Shown: positions 1-6,487 of the stretch, in pieces | Layout: every line of letters starts with the position of its first letter | Position numbering within the stretch: position 1 is the stretch's first letter | From: Xanthobacteraceae bacterium | Lineage (GTDB): Bacteria > Pseudomonadota > Alphaproteobacteria > Rhizobiales > Xanthobacteraceae | Assembly (NCBI GenBank): GCA_030039105.1 | Contig: JASHQO010000261.1 | Coordinates: forward strand, 1 to 8,181 | Direction: 5' to 3' | DNA length: 8,181 nucleotides | Made by a program: the position numbers and the translations under genes | Notes under the pieces: generated by a model | Told to the model about the DNA's origin: nothing | Database searches by the model: none | Seen by the model: only the letters and a program-made list of their open reading frames with translations

Positions 1-788
1 AGCGGCTCTTCGTTGAATACGTCGAGCGCCGCGCCGGCAATGCGCCTTGCCCTCAAGACATCGACCAACGCCGCTTCGTCGACCACGCCGCCGCGGGCGA
101 GATTGACCAGAAAGCTGGTCGGCTTCATGGCGCCCAATACTTTGGCGTCGACACTGTTGCGGGTCTTCTCGGTCAACGGCGTCAGCAGCACGAAGAAGTC
201 GAACTCGCCGGCGACATTCGCAAGCTCGCTGCTGGCATGCATGCGGTCGAAGCCTTTGACCGCGCGAGGCGAGGAGCTCACGCCGATGGTGCGCATGCCG
301 AACGCCTTGCATTTCGGCCCGAGCTCCGCGGCGATGGCGCCGATGCCGAACACGCCGACGGTCTTGTTGTGCAACAGCTTCGCCGGAAAGCGCGCCCATT
401 CGCGCTGCGCTTGCGCGCGTAGCGCGCGCGGAATATCGCGGGCCAGCGCCAGCATCGAGCCCAGCGCTGCCTCCGACACCGGCGCACCGTGGATGCCATG
501 GATGTTGGTGACGATGACGTCTTTGCGCAGCACCGGCCGGTCGGTGAGGTTGTCGGTGCCGGTGCCGAGCGCCTGCACCCATTTGAGTTTGGTGCCGGCG
601 CGCAGCACGTCGTCGGAGAGCCGCGGCGCAAATGTCAGCAATATGTCGGCGTCGCCGATATAGGGGCCGACCTTGGAGTGGTGGTCGACCAGGTCGACGC
701 GCAGCTCCGGGAATTTGGCCTCCAGGCGGTCGCGATATTGGTTGTTGAGCTCCGGCGTCAGCGTCAGCAGGATCAGGAGATTGGTCAT
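1..788 (-). CDS. D-2-hydroxyacid dehydrogenase, NAD(P)-binding family (C-terminus cut by the left edge)
   Basis: The minus frame from ATG at 788 runs open to the edge, giving 262 complete residues of a family usually about 310-330 long. The order fits D-isomer-specific 2-hydroxyacid dehydrogenases, cytosolic enzymes that interconvert 2-keto and D-2-hydroxy acids. Residues 1-100 form the split substrate domain. The Rossmann loop is GIGAIA at 148-153 (GxGxxA rather than the usual GxGxxG). The catalytic Arg is R232 in NLARGGVVDE and the catalytic Glu is E261 in DVFNEEP. The catalytic His would lie beyond the edge. After the second Rossmann strand the protein reads GVSSSPR (169-175), without the Asp typical of NAD-specific members, so NADP(H) is possible (inference). 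No good Shine-Dalgarno is seen; TTG two codons upstream is an alternative start. The substrate cannot be told; glyoxylate/hydroxypyruvate-type reduction is one option. It is divergent from the small membrane protein gene. Confidence 0.93.
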   Translation of the reverse strand, partial: MTNLLILLTLTPELNNQYRDRLEAKFPELRVDLVDHHSKVGPYIGDADILLTFAPRLSDDVLRAGTKLKWVQALGTGTDNLTDRPVLRKDVIVTNIHGIHGAPVSEAALGSMLALARDIPRALRAQAQREWARFPAKLLHNKTVGVFGIGAIAAELGPKCKAFGMRTIGVSSSPRAVKGFDRMHASSELANVAGEFDFFVLLTPLTEKTRNSVDAKVLGAMKPTSFLVNLARGGVVDEAALVDVLRARRIAGAALDVFNEEP

Positions 789-949
789 GCGCAAATGTAC
801 CGCGGCGGCGCCGCAAGCCATCACCGAAGGATCGCGAGGCGGCGTTATATCCCCTTGGGCGAAGCGCCGCCAAGATGTCGCGCGGCGGCGCCGGGTCCGC
901 TAAGCTTGCGGCATTGACGTCCGACTCGCAGCTTTTGGGGGAGCACTCG

Positions 950-1171
950 ATGCCGATCGATCTCATTCACGTGAATTGGCTCTATGTCGCGATCTTGTCC
1001 GTCTTCGTATTCATCGCCGCCTGGCTCGGCAGCATCATCTCGCTTCGGAACAAGGTCGGCGGCGCGATCATTGCCGCGTTGCTGTTCGCCGCCGTCTTCG
1101 TGTTCTGGACGCATTATCCCCGCGAGGGCTTTCCCGATGCGCTGAAAACGCTGCCGACGAGCCCGAAATAG
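950..1171 (+). CDS. small two-helix membrane protein, function unknown
   Basis: This encodes 73 residues from ATG at 950, preceded by GGGGGAG at 937-943, seven bases before the start. The frame is open further upstream, to 875, but only the 950 start has a ribosome binding site and gives a compact protein. Residues about 10-30 (WLYVAILSVFVFIAAWLGSI) and 39-56 (GGAIIAALLFAAVFVFW) are two hydrophobic helices separated by a short basic loop (SLRNKVG). A short polar tail, HYPREGFPDALKTLPTSPK, follows. By the positive-inside rule the loop would face the cytoplasm, so both ends would be periplasmic (inference). I recognise the type as a conserved hypothetical protein of Bradyrhizobium-like bacteria but know no function. 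It sits about 100 bases ahead of the CoA-transferase operon on the same strand and could be co-transcribed, although a promoter-like sequence lies between them. Confidence 0.72.
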   Translation: MPIDLIHVNWLYVAILSVFVFIAAWLGSIISLRNKVGGAIIAALLFAAVFVFWTHYPREGFPDALKTLPTSPK

Positions 1172-1210
1172 GCGGACGGCGCGGGCGCGGCGGCGGATCG
1201 CAGCGGCCGG

Positions 1211-1240
1211 TTGACCTTCCCCCTCCGCCCCCGTTATGCG
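1211..1240 (+). promoter_or_regulatory. possible sigma-70 promoter for the CoA-transferase operon
   Basis: TTGACC at 1211-1216 is a 5/6 match to the -35 consensus. TATGCG at 1235-1240 lies 18 bases downstream and is only a 3/6 match to -10, on the edge of a locally A/T-richer stretch (TTATGCGTAAATCAA). The position, about 30 bases before the start of the alpha-subunit gene, is sensible. This is a motif reading only and the -10 is weak. Confidence 0.3.
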
Positions 1241-1273
1241 TAAATCAACTCAGCCGGGAGAAATGGAGCGGTC

Positions 1274-1975
1274 ATGAACAAGGTCTATGCGGACGCCAAG
1301 TCCGCGTTGGCCGGGTTGCTCGAGGATGGCATGACCATCATGGCCGGCGGCTTCGGCCTGTGCGGTATCCCGGAAACCCTGATCCACGCCATCCGCGATG
1401 CCGGGGTGAAAAATCTCACCGTGGTCTCCAACAATGCCGGCGTCGACGGCAAGGGGCTGGGCGTCCTGCTCGACACTCATCAGGTCAAGAAGATGGTCTC
1501 CTCCTACGTGGGGGAGAACAAGACCTTCATGCAGCAATACCTGGCGAAGGAGCTCGAGATCGAATTCAACCCGCAAGGCACGCTGGCCGAACGCATCCGC
1601 GCCGGCGGCGCCGGCATCCCGGCGTTCTTCACCAAGACCGGCGTCGGCACCATGATCGCCGAAGGCAAGGACGTGCGCGAGTTCGACGGCCAGCGTTACG
1701 TCATGGAGCGCGGCATCGTCGCCGATCTGTCGATCGTGCATGCTTATCTCGGCGACACCGAGGGCAACCTGGTCTACCGCAAGACTGCGCGCAATTTTAA
1801 TCCGATCATGGCGACCGCCGGCAAGGTGACCGTCGCAGAGGTCGAGCATCTGGTCGAGCCGGGCAAGATCGATCCGGACCGCATCATTACGCCGGGCGTA
1901 TTCGTCCAGCGTCTGATCCATGTGCCCAATGCGGTGAAGTACATCGAGCAGCGCACTGTACGCAAACGCGCTTAA
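1274..1975 (+). CDS. scoA: 3-oxoacid CoA-transferase, alpha subunit (subunit A)
   Basis: This 233-residue protein has the normal length for the alpha subunit of a two-subunit succinyl-CoA:3-ketoacid CoA-transferase (SCOT; AtoD/PcaI/ScoA family). With the beta subunit it moves CoA between succinyl-CoA or another acyl-CoA and acetoacetate-like 3-oxoacids in the cytosol. The CoA-transferase signature 1 is intact at residues 18-33 (DGMTIMAGGFGLCGIP). The SNNAG segment (52-56) and GTLAERIRAGGAGIPAFFTKTGVGT region (from about 102) are also family hallmarks. The start at 1274 follows GGAG at 1265-1268, five bases before the ATG. The beta-subunit gene follows after 10 bases, so the two are one operon. 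The overall sequence looks closest to the ScoA branch (ketone-body and PHB metabolism) rather than 3-oxoadipate PcaI, but substrate choice cannot be settled from sequence. Nothing is missing or broken. Confidence 0.95.
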   Translation: MNKVYADAKSALAGLLEDGMTIMAGGFGLCGIPETLIHAIRDAGVKNLTVVSNNAGVDGKGLGVLLDTHQVKKMVSSYVGENKTFMQQYLAKELEIEFNPQGTLAERIRAGGAGIPAFFTKTGVGTMIAEGKDVREFDGQRYVMERGIVADLSIVHAYLGDTEGNLVYRKTARNFNPIMATAGKVTVAEVEHLVEPGKIDPDRIITPGVFVQRLIHVPNAVKYIEQRTVRKRA

Positions 1976-1985
1976 CGAGGATCCC

Positions 1986-2636
1986 ATGCCCTGGACCCGC
2001 GACCAGATGGCCGAACGCGCCGCCAAGGAATTGCAGGACGGCTTCTACGTCAATCTCGGCATCGGCATTCCGACGCTGGTGTCGAACTACATCCCGAAAG
2101 GGATGAGCGTGCAACTGCAGTCGGAGAACGGCATGCTCGGCTTCGGCCCGTTCCCCTACGAAGGCGAGGAGGACCCCGACCTCATCAATGCCGGCAAGCA
2201 GACCGTCACCGAGTTGCCGACCACCAGCTATTTCAACTCGGCGGATTCCTTCGGCATGATCCGCGGCGGCCACATCGATCTCGCCATTCTCGGCGCCATG
2301 CAAGTGGCGGAAAACGGCGACATCGCCAACTGGATGATCCCCGGCAAGCTGGTCAAGGGCATGGGCGGAGCCATGGATCTGGTCGGCGGCGTCAAAAAGG
2401 TCGTGGTGGTGATGGAGCACTCGGCCAAGGGCGAATCGAAGCTGCTGCACCGCTGCAATCTGCCGCTCACCGGCGCCGGCGTCGTCGACATGGTGATCAC
2501 CGATCTCGGCGTCTTCACCGTCGATCGCGACGGCGGCGGGCTCACGCTGATCGAGCTGGCGCCCGACGTGTCGGTGAACGACATCAAAGCGAACACGCAG
2601 GCGAGCTTCAAGGTCGCCAATACGCTCAAGCAGTAA
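1986..2636 (+). CDS. scoB: 3-oxoacid CoA-transferase, beta subunit (subunit B)
   Basis: This 216-residue protein is the catalytic beta subunit partnering the gene just upstream. The CoA-transferase signature 2 (LQSENGMLG, 44-52) contains the catalytic glutamate E47, which forms the glutamyl-CoA thioester intermediate in this family. An oxyanion/CoA-binding type loop NLGIGIPTLV lies at 23-32. The stretch GGHIDLAILGAMQV near residue 100, then NWMIPGKLVKGMGGAMDLV, is characteristic of SCOT-type beta subunits. The start at 1986 follows CGAGG at 1976-1980 with five bases spacing, and the alpha-subunit stop is only 10 bases upstream, which favours translational coupling and 1:1 production. The protein is full length and intact. 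The probable role is acetoacetate activation during ketone-body or polyhydroxybutyrate use; an aromatic-pathway role (3-oxoadipate) is the main alternative. Confidence 0.95.
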   Translation: MPWTRDQMAERAAKELQDGFYVNLGIGIPTLVSNYIPKGMSVQLQSENGMLGFGPFPYEGEEDPDLINAGKQTVTELPTTSYFNSADSFGMIRGGHIDLAILGAMQVAENGDIANWMIPGKLVKGMGGAMDLVGGVKKVVVVMEHSAKGESKLLHRCNLPLTGAGVVDMVITDLGVFTVDRDGGGLTLIELAPDVSVNDIKANTQASFKVANTLKQ

Positions 2637-2721
2637 GAGGCCGGGCGTGGTCATCTGCACGCCGTCGTCTGTTCGCGAGATGGCCCTGGAAAATAGGTCC
2701 GGCAGAACTTAACTCCAACTC

Positions 2722-2913
2722 ATGGCTGGACGCCCCTGCAAGCCCGATGCGGATTTTGAGCGGCTGTGGCGAGCGCTGCTGCCGGGCACGCCGCTGCCGA
2801 CGTGCGGCTCCGCCGGTTGCGTCGATTCGGATGCGTCGCAAGCGCCGAACGACCGGCGCGACGGCGATCCCCCTGTCTCCGGAGGCGATGCCGGGCGTGT
2901 CAATCGCCGCTGA
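2722..2913 (+). CDS. doubtful 63-residue ORF
   Basis: An open frame from ATG at 2722 would encode a Cys-containing (C6, C28, C33), Pro/Asp/Arg-rich small protein beginning MAGRPCKPDADFERLWRALL. About three quarters of its codons end in G or C, lower than in the firm genes here, and no Shine-Dalgarno precedes the ATG. Its 3' end overlaps by 14 bases the end of the convergent secreted-protein gene. I recognise no family. It is listed because it is the only plausible content of the 263-base gap 2637-2899; the gap may equally be non-coding. Confidence 0.18.
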   Translation: MAGRPCKPDADFERLWRALLPGTPLPTCGSAGCVDSDASQAPNDRRDGDPPVSGGDAGRVNRR

Positions 2914-3403
2914 TCGCGAGGTTGATGGTGTCGACCTTCACGCCCGAAAGCTCGACCGTGAACGGTGCCGCGGCGAGGTCGAACCTTACGCTCTTGCGCA
3001 CGCCCTCGCAGCCGAGCGCGCCGCTGAACGCGGCCGATTTCACGGCGTGGCCGTTTTGTTCGACGTCGATCCAGCCTTCCGTCGACAAGGTGATCTTGTA
3101 GGAACCGGCTCTTTTCGGCGCCGGCACCGCGAAGAAGCCGGCAAAGCTGTCGGGCGATTTCGGCGTCAGCTCCGGCGGCGTCGGCAGCTTGGCGTCGGCG
3201 AGCGGCTTCAATGCAACGATGGTGGCGAACGGAATCGGAAACGGCACCTGCGCGCCGGAAACGATCTTCGGCAAGTCGCTACCGTTGAGCGTGGCGCGCT
3301 CCCTGTCGAGCGGCCATTTGAACTTGTCGCAGCCGACCGGTTCCTGCGCGAGCGCCGGAGCGGCAATCGCCCAAGCGGCAACGGCGACGCATGCGGCTTT
3401 CAC
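2900..3403 (-). CDS. secreted (periplasmic) protein of unknown function
   Basis: This encodes 167 residues from a GTG start at 3403. A classic Sec signal peptide is present: MK at the front, a hydrophobic Ala/Val core, and ALA|QE giving likely cleavage after residue 19. The mature part of about 148 residues starts QEPVGCDKFKWPLDRER and has exactly two cysteines, C25 and C132, which could form a disulfide in the periplasm (inference). Residues 99-165 alternate hydrophobic and polar positions (SYKITLSTEGWIDVEQNG, then VRFDLAAAPFTVELSG), suggesting an all-beta sandwich-like C-terminal domain. I recognise no named family or catalytic motif. The gene begins 7 bases after the stop of the Mop gene with no clear Shine-Dalgarno of its own, so it is probably translated from the same message by coupling. 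GTG is chosen because no internal Met exists and the signal peptide starts right there. Confidence 0.82.
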   Translation of the reverse strand: MKAACVAVAAWAIAAPALAQEPVGCDKFKWPLDRERATLNGSDLPKIVSGAQVPFPIPFATIVALKPLADAKLPTPPELTPKSPDSFAGFFAVPAPKRAGSYKITLSTEGWIDVEQNGHAVKSAAFSGALGCEGVRKSVRFDLAAAPFTVELSGVKVDTINLAISGD

Positions 3404-3410
3404 GGTGCGT

Positions 3411-3620
3411 TCAGTCGACCGCGATCATGACGTCGGAGGCCTTGATGACGACGCTCGCCGCCATGCCGGCCTTGAGTCCGAGCTCGTCCACCGCCTCGTT
3501 GGTAATGGAGGAGGTGACGACGATGCCCGGTCCGATCTCGACGCGAACGTGGGAGGTCGTCGCGCCCTTCTTCACTTCCACAATCTTGCCTTTGATCTGA
3601 TTGCGTGCGCTGAGCTTCAT
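3411..3620 (-). CDS. mop: single-domain Mop/TOBE molybdate-binding protein (molbindin-like)
   Basis: This 69-residue protein starts MKLSARNQIKGKIVEVKKG and contains one TOBE/Mop domain across its full length: SARNQIKGKIVEV, then SHVRVEIGPGIVVTSSIT, then LGLKAGMAASVVIKASDVMIAVD, the usual order for molbindins. Such free Mop proteins assemble as oligomers that bind molybdate in the cytoplasm and are thought to store or buffer it for molybdenum cofactor synthesis. The start is ATG at 3620, with AAGGA on the minus strand at 3629-3625 four bases upstream. A TTG four codons upstream keeps the frame open but would place the start over that ribosome binding site. The secreted-protein gene follows 7 bases after the stop. 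No ModE or Mod transporter gene is visible in the window. Confidence 0.9.
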   Translation of the reverse strand: MKLSARNQIKGKIVEVKKGATTSHVRVEIGPGIVVTSSITNEAVDELGLKAGMAASVVIKASDVMIAVD

Positions 3621-3696
3621 GGGATCCTTCAATGAGCGGGCCGTAGCGCGGCGCTGCCACGCGAGCCGGCGGATGAACGTTCGGCGATGCGATCGT

Positions 3697-3741
3697 TCCG
3701 GAAGCGCATTCCGGATGCCACGACGCGCTTACGGCGCGTTG
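3697..3741 (-). repeat. two tandem hairpins in the presumed leader of the mop gene
   Basis: Two inverted repeats sit five bases apart. The first pairs TCCGGAA (3697-3703) with TTCCGGA (3709-3715) around the five-base loop GCGCA, a perfect 7-bp stem. The second pairs CGACGCGC (3721-3728) with GCGCGTTG (3734-3741) around TTACG, an 8-bp stem with one G-T pair. They lie in the 225-base gap between the divergent mop and amidohydrolase genes. Neither is followed by a T-run on either strand, so they are not simple intrinsic terminators. They could be a dispersed intergenic palindromic repeat, a structured 5' leader of mop, or operator sites. Confidence 0.6.
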
Positions 3742-3754
3742 GCAAGCGGTCCGC

Positions 3755-3783
3755 ATCATAGCAGACCACCCCCTGCAATCTAC
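3755..3783 (-). promoter_or_regulatory. possible promoter for the mop operon
   Basis: On the minus strand TATGAT (3760-3755) is a 5/6 match to the -10 consensus. The -35 position 17 bases upstream (3783-3778, GTAGAT) is poor. If used, transcription would start near 3748 and the roughly 130-base leader would contain both hairpins before the mop start at 3620. Weak evidence. Confidence 0.22.
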
Positions 3784-3845
3784 CCGCTTGCTGGCAGCCG
3801 GTAACGATGCAACAACGCCCTCCACAAAAAGGAGAGAAGCGCCCC

Positions 3846-4841
3846 ATGCGTACCGTCATTCTGGAAGAACACTTTTCGCTCCCCGCGGCTGCCGCCCGCG
3901 TCGACAAGGCGGTCATGGCACGCCGCGGCTATAAGCCGAGGGCGCCGCGCAAGGACGTCGGCAATCCGTTAGTGCTGTTGCCGGATCTCGGCGAGCAGCG
4001 GCTTAAATCCATGGACGAGGCCGGTATCGACGTCGAAGTTCTGTCCAACAGCGGCCCCGGACCAGACCTCGTGCCGGGGCCGGACGGCATCGCCATGGCG
4101 CGCGAGATCAACGATCATCTCGCCGCGGCCTGCGCCAAATATCCCGCGCGCTTTGCCGGTTTTGCCTCGCTGCCGATGCAGGCGCCCGATGCCGCGGCCA
4201 AGGAGCTCACGCGCGCGGTGAAGGACCTCGGCTTCGTCGGCGCCATGGTCAATGGCACCACCGAAGGCAAATTCCTCGACGATCCGAGCTATGACGGCAT
4301 CCTGGCGGCCGCCGCGCAACTCGATGCGCCGATTTACATCCATCCGCACATTCCGCCGGCTCCGGTGCGCGAGGCTTATTTCTCCAACCTGCCGGAAGGC
4401 GCCGGCCGCGTGCTCGAGACCGCGGGCTGGGGCTGGCACTCCGAGGTCGCGGTCCACGTGCTGCGCATGGTGGTCGCCGGCACCCTGGACAAGCATCCAA
4501 AGCTCAAGCTGATCATCGGCCATATGGGCGAGATGCTGCCGATGATGCTCGACCGCGCGAGCCAGGTGTTCTCCGCCGACATCGATCATCTCAAGCGCTC
4601 GGTGCCGCAGACCGTCCTCGACCAGGTCTGGATCACCACCAGCGGCATCTTCAACGAGCCGCCGCTCTACGCCGCGCTGATGACCTTCGGCGTCGACCGC
4701 GTCATGTTCTCGATCGACTATCCGTACTCGACCCACATGATGGGCCGCGAGTTCCTCAACAAGATCTGGCTGGCGCCGGCCGACATGGAGAAATTCTGCC
4801 ATGGCACCGCCGACAAGCTTCTGAAGCTGAAAGTCCGCTGA
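3846..4841 (+). CDS. amidohydrolase-2 family protein, decarboxylase type (gamma-resorcylate/ACMSD group)
   Basis: This is a 331-residue metal-dependent TIM-barrel protein of the amidohydrolase_2 family. The N-terminal metal motif is EEHF (E7, H9), as in gamma-resorcylate and 2,3-dihydroxybenzoate decarboxylases, rather than HxH of true hydrolases. The other expected ligands are present: H166 in IYIHPH, H226 in IIGHMGE and D291 in FSIDYPY. The family decarboxylates aromatic or enol-type carboxylates in the cytosol, often reversibly, with Mn or Zn. The length matches the family. The start at 3846 is chosen because AAAAAGGAGAG (3826-3836) precedes it; an upstream in-frame ATG at 3807 lies before that ribosome binding site and would add 13 atypical residues. 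The actual substrate is not evident. The exporter gene lies 164 bases downstream on the same strand, and no ring dioxygenase or regulator is nearby. Confidence 0.9.
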   Translation: MRTVILEEHFSLPAAAARVDKAVMARRGYKPRAPRKDVGNPLVLLPDLGEQRLKSMDEAGIDVEVLSNSGPGPDLVPGPDGIAMAREINDHLAAACAKYPARFAGFASLPMQAPDAAAKELTRAVKDLGFVGAMVNGTTEGKFLDDPSYDGILAAAAQLDAPIYIHPHIPPAPVREAYFSNLPEGAGRVLETAGWGWHSEVAVHVLRMVVAGTLDKHPKLKLIIGHMGEMLPMMLDRASQVFSADIDHLKRSVPQTVLDQVWITTSGIFNEPPLYAALMTFGVDRVMFSIDYPYSTHMMGREFLNKIWLAPADMEKFCHGTADKLLKLKVR

Positions 4842-4861
4842 GCCTTTAGCTCCGCATTAAC

Positions 4862-4914
4862 CGGTCCGGCGCGCGGCAAGTCTGGCCGGCGTGGGTCTGC
4901 CATGCGCCGGGCCG
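4862..4914 (+). other. long-range inverted repeat after the amidohydrolase gene
   Basis: CGGTCCGGCGC (4862-4872) can pair with GCGCCGGGCCG (4904-4914) in an 11-bp stem containing one G-T pair, with a 31-base loop. It lies 20 bases after the amidohydrolase stop and about 90 bases before the exporter start. There is no T-run, so a Rho-independent terminator is not supported. In DNA this GC-rich it could be chance, or it could stabilise the 3' end of the upstream message. Confidence 0.3.
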
Positions 4915-5005
4915 CAAATGACAGCGGCGGCGTTTGCCGGTATCACAGGGCAAAAGCCGTGCGGCCGGGAGCGCGGCGCAAAAACGCGCTGCGGATGAAA
5001 CGTTC

Positions 5006-6481
5006 ATGGACGCCACAGTCAGCGAGCATGACGTTGCCGCGGTCCAGCCGGCACCGCTCGGTCACCGGGAAAAGACGGTCATCGTCATCAGCATGATGCT
5101 GCCGGTGTTTCTCGGCTCGGTCGACCAATCGATTCTGGCGACCTCGCTGCCGACCATCGGCCGCGCGCTCGGCGACGTACACAATCTGCCCTGGCTCATC
5201 ACCGCGTACCTGATCGCCTCGACCGCGCTCACGCCGCTGTACGGCAAGTTCGCCGACATCCACGGCCGCCGCGTGTCGATGCTGATCGCGCTCGGCATCT
5301 ATATCGCGGGCTCGCTGCTGGCGGCGTCGTCCTCCGGCATGCTGATGCTGATCGCCGGACGCATCGTGCAGGGCTGCGGCGGCGGCGGCTTGACCTCGAT
5401 CTCGCAGATGATTCTCGGCGACATTGCGCCGGCCAAGGATCGTGCAAAATATTACGCCTACTTCTCCATCGCCTTCACCACCGCCGGCGGCACCGGGCCG
5501 GTTCTGGGCGGCTGGATCTGCGATCACCTTTATTGGTGGGTGATCTTTCTGTGGAACTTCCCGCTGTGCCTGATCGCGGTGGGGCTGACGCTGACGATGC
5601 TGCGCCGGCTGCCGCGCTATGACCGGCCGCACAAGCTCGACGTCTTCGGCGCGGTGCTGATCATGGCGGCAAGCTCGGCGTTCATGATGGCGCTCAATCT
5701 CGGCGGCGTGCGCTATCCGTGGCTCTCTTCGCCGATCCTGGCGCTGGTAGCCGCTGCGCTGGCGCTCGGCGCCGGCTTCGTGGCGCGACAGCTCACCACG
5801 GCGGAGCCGCTCATTCCGCTTGCCGTGCTGGCCGACCAGACGGCGCGGCTCGCCATGCTCGGGCATTCGTTCGGCTGGGGCGCGATCATGGCGCTGAACA
5901 TCTTTCTGCCGATGTATCTGCAGAGCGTGCTCGGCTGGACGGCGACCTCTTCGGGCCTGAGCATCATGATCCTGATGGTCACGCTCAATGCCAGCGCCGG
6001 CCTGTCGAGCCAGTTGGTCGGCCGGGTCAAGCACTACAAGCTCTTGCCCAACCTCTGCCTGGTCGTCGGCATCGGCGCGGTGCTGGCGCTGGCGTTCTCC
6101 GCGGCCAACATGACGCCGCTCCGCTTCGAGATCATTCTGTTCCTGATCGGTATCGGCTTCGGGCCGACGGCGCCGCTCACCCAGGTGGTGCTGCAGAATA
6201 CGGTGTCGATCCGCCATCTCGGCGCCGCGATCGGCACCATGAATTTCGTCCGCACCCTGATGAGCACGATCCTGGTCGCAGTGTTCGGTGCCATCGTGCT
6301 CGCGTCCGTGCCGTTTGCCGCCTCCGGCGATACATTGAGCCAGCGTGCCTTGGCGGGGACCTCGGTGGCCACGTTCGCCGTGGTTTTCTTCGCCGCAGCC
6401 GCAACGCTGGCCATCGCGCTCGTCGCCATGATCGTAGTCGAGGAGAAGCCGCTGGAGTCGACCATCGAGACGTCGCGCTGA
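5006..6481 (+). CDS. major facilitator superfamily drug exporter, EmrB/QacA (DHA2) type
   Basis: This is a 491-residue polytopic inner-membrane protein of the length and layout of 14-helix DHA2 proton antiporters. The first helix carries the conserved Asp (D40 in GSVDQSILATSLP). Motif A, GKFADIHGRR, is at 80-89 between helices 2 and 3. The helix 4 motif B is RIVQGCGGG (119-127). The antiporter motif C is GGTGPVLGG (161-169) in helix 5. The family exports hydrophobic drugs, dyes or metabolites. ATG at 5006 is chosen because it leaves a short cytoplasmic tail before helix 1. The frame stays open to a TTG at 4934, but the extra 24 residues are Arg/Ala-rich with no sign of selection, and the ribosome binding site at 5006 is weak (GGATGAAA). 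No EmrA-like partner or adjacent TetR/MarR regulator is present. The substrate is unknown. Confidence 0.92.
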   Translation: MDATVSEHDVAAVQPAPLGHREKTVIVISMMLPVFLGSVDQSILATSLPTIGRALGDVHNLPWLITAYLIASTALTPLYGKFADIHGRRVSMLIALGIYIAGSLLAASSSGMLMLIAGRIVQGCGGGGLTSISQMILGDIAPAKDRAKYYAYFSIAFTTAGGTGPVLGGWICDHLYWWVIFLWNFPLCLIAVGLTLTMLRRLPRYDRPHKLDVFGAVLIMAASSAFMMALNLGGVRYPWLSSPILALVAAALALGAGFVARQLTTAEPLIPLAVLADQTARLAMLGHSFGWGAIMALNIFLPMYLQSVLGWTATSSGLSIMILMVTLNASAGLSSQLVGRVKHYKLLPNLCLVVGIGAVLALAFSAANMTPLRFEIILFLIGIGFGPTAPLTQVVLQNTVSIRHLGAAIGTMNFVRTLMSTILVAVFGAIVLASVPFAASGDTLSQRALAGTSVATFAVVFFAAAATLAIALVAMIVVEEKPLESTIETSR

Positions 6482-6487
6482 TCTTAA

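Noticed and set aside
2644..2663. GGCGTG/CACGCC hairpin just after the beta-subunit stop as a terminator
   Set aside because: The stem is only 6 bp with an 8-base loop, and no T-run follows on the plus strand. I cannot support termination here.
3400..3825. 141-codon minus-strand frame spanning the mop gene and its upstream gap
   Set aside because: It overlaps mop in another frame. Its product is Arg-rich and lacks domain features, whereas mop has a Shine-Dalgarno and a complete TOBE domain.
3969..4802. 277-codon minus-strand frame opposite the amidohydrolase
   Set aside because: The plus strand carries all metal ligands of the family; the antisense product is His/Arg/Asp-rich with no recognisable domain.
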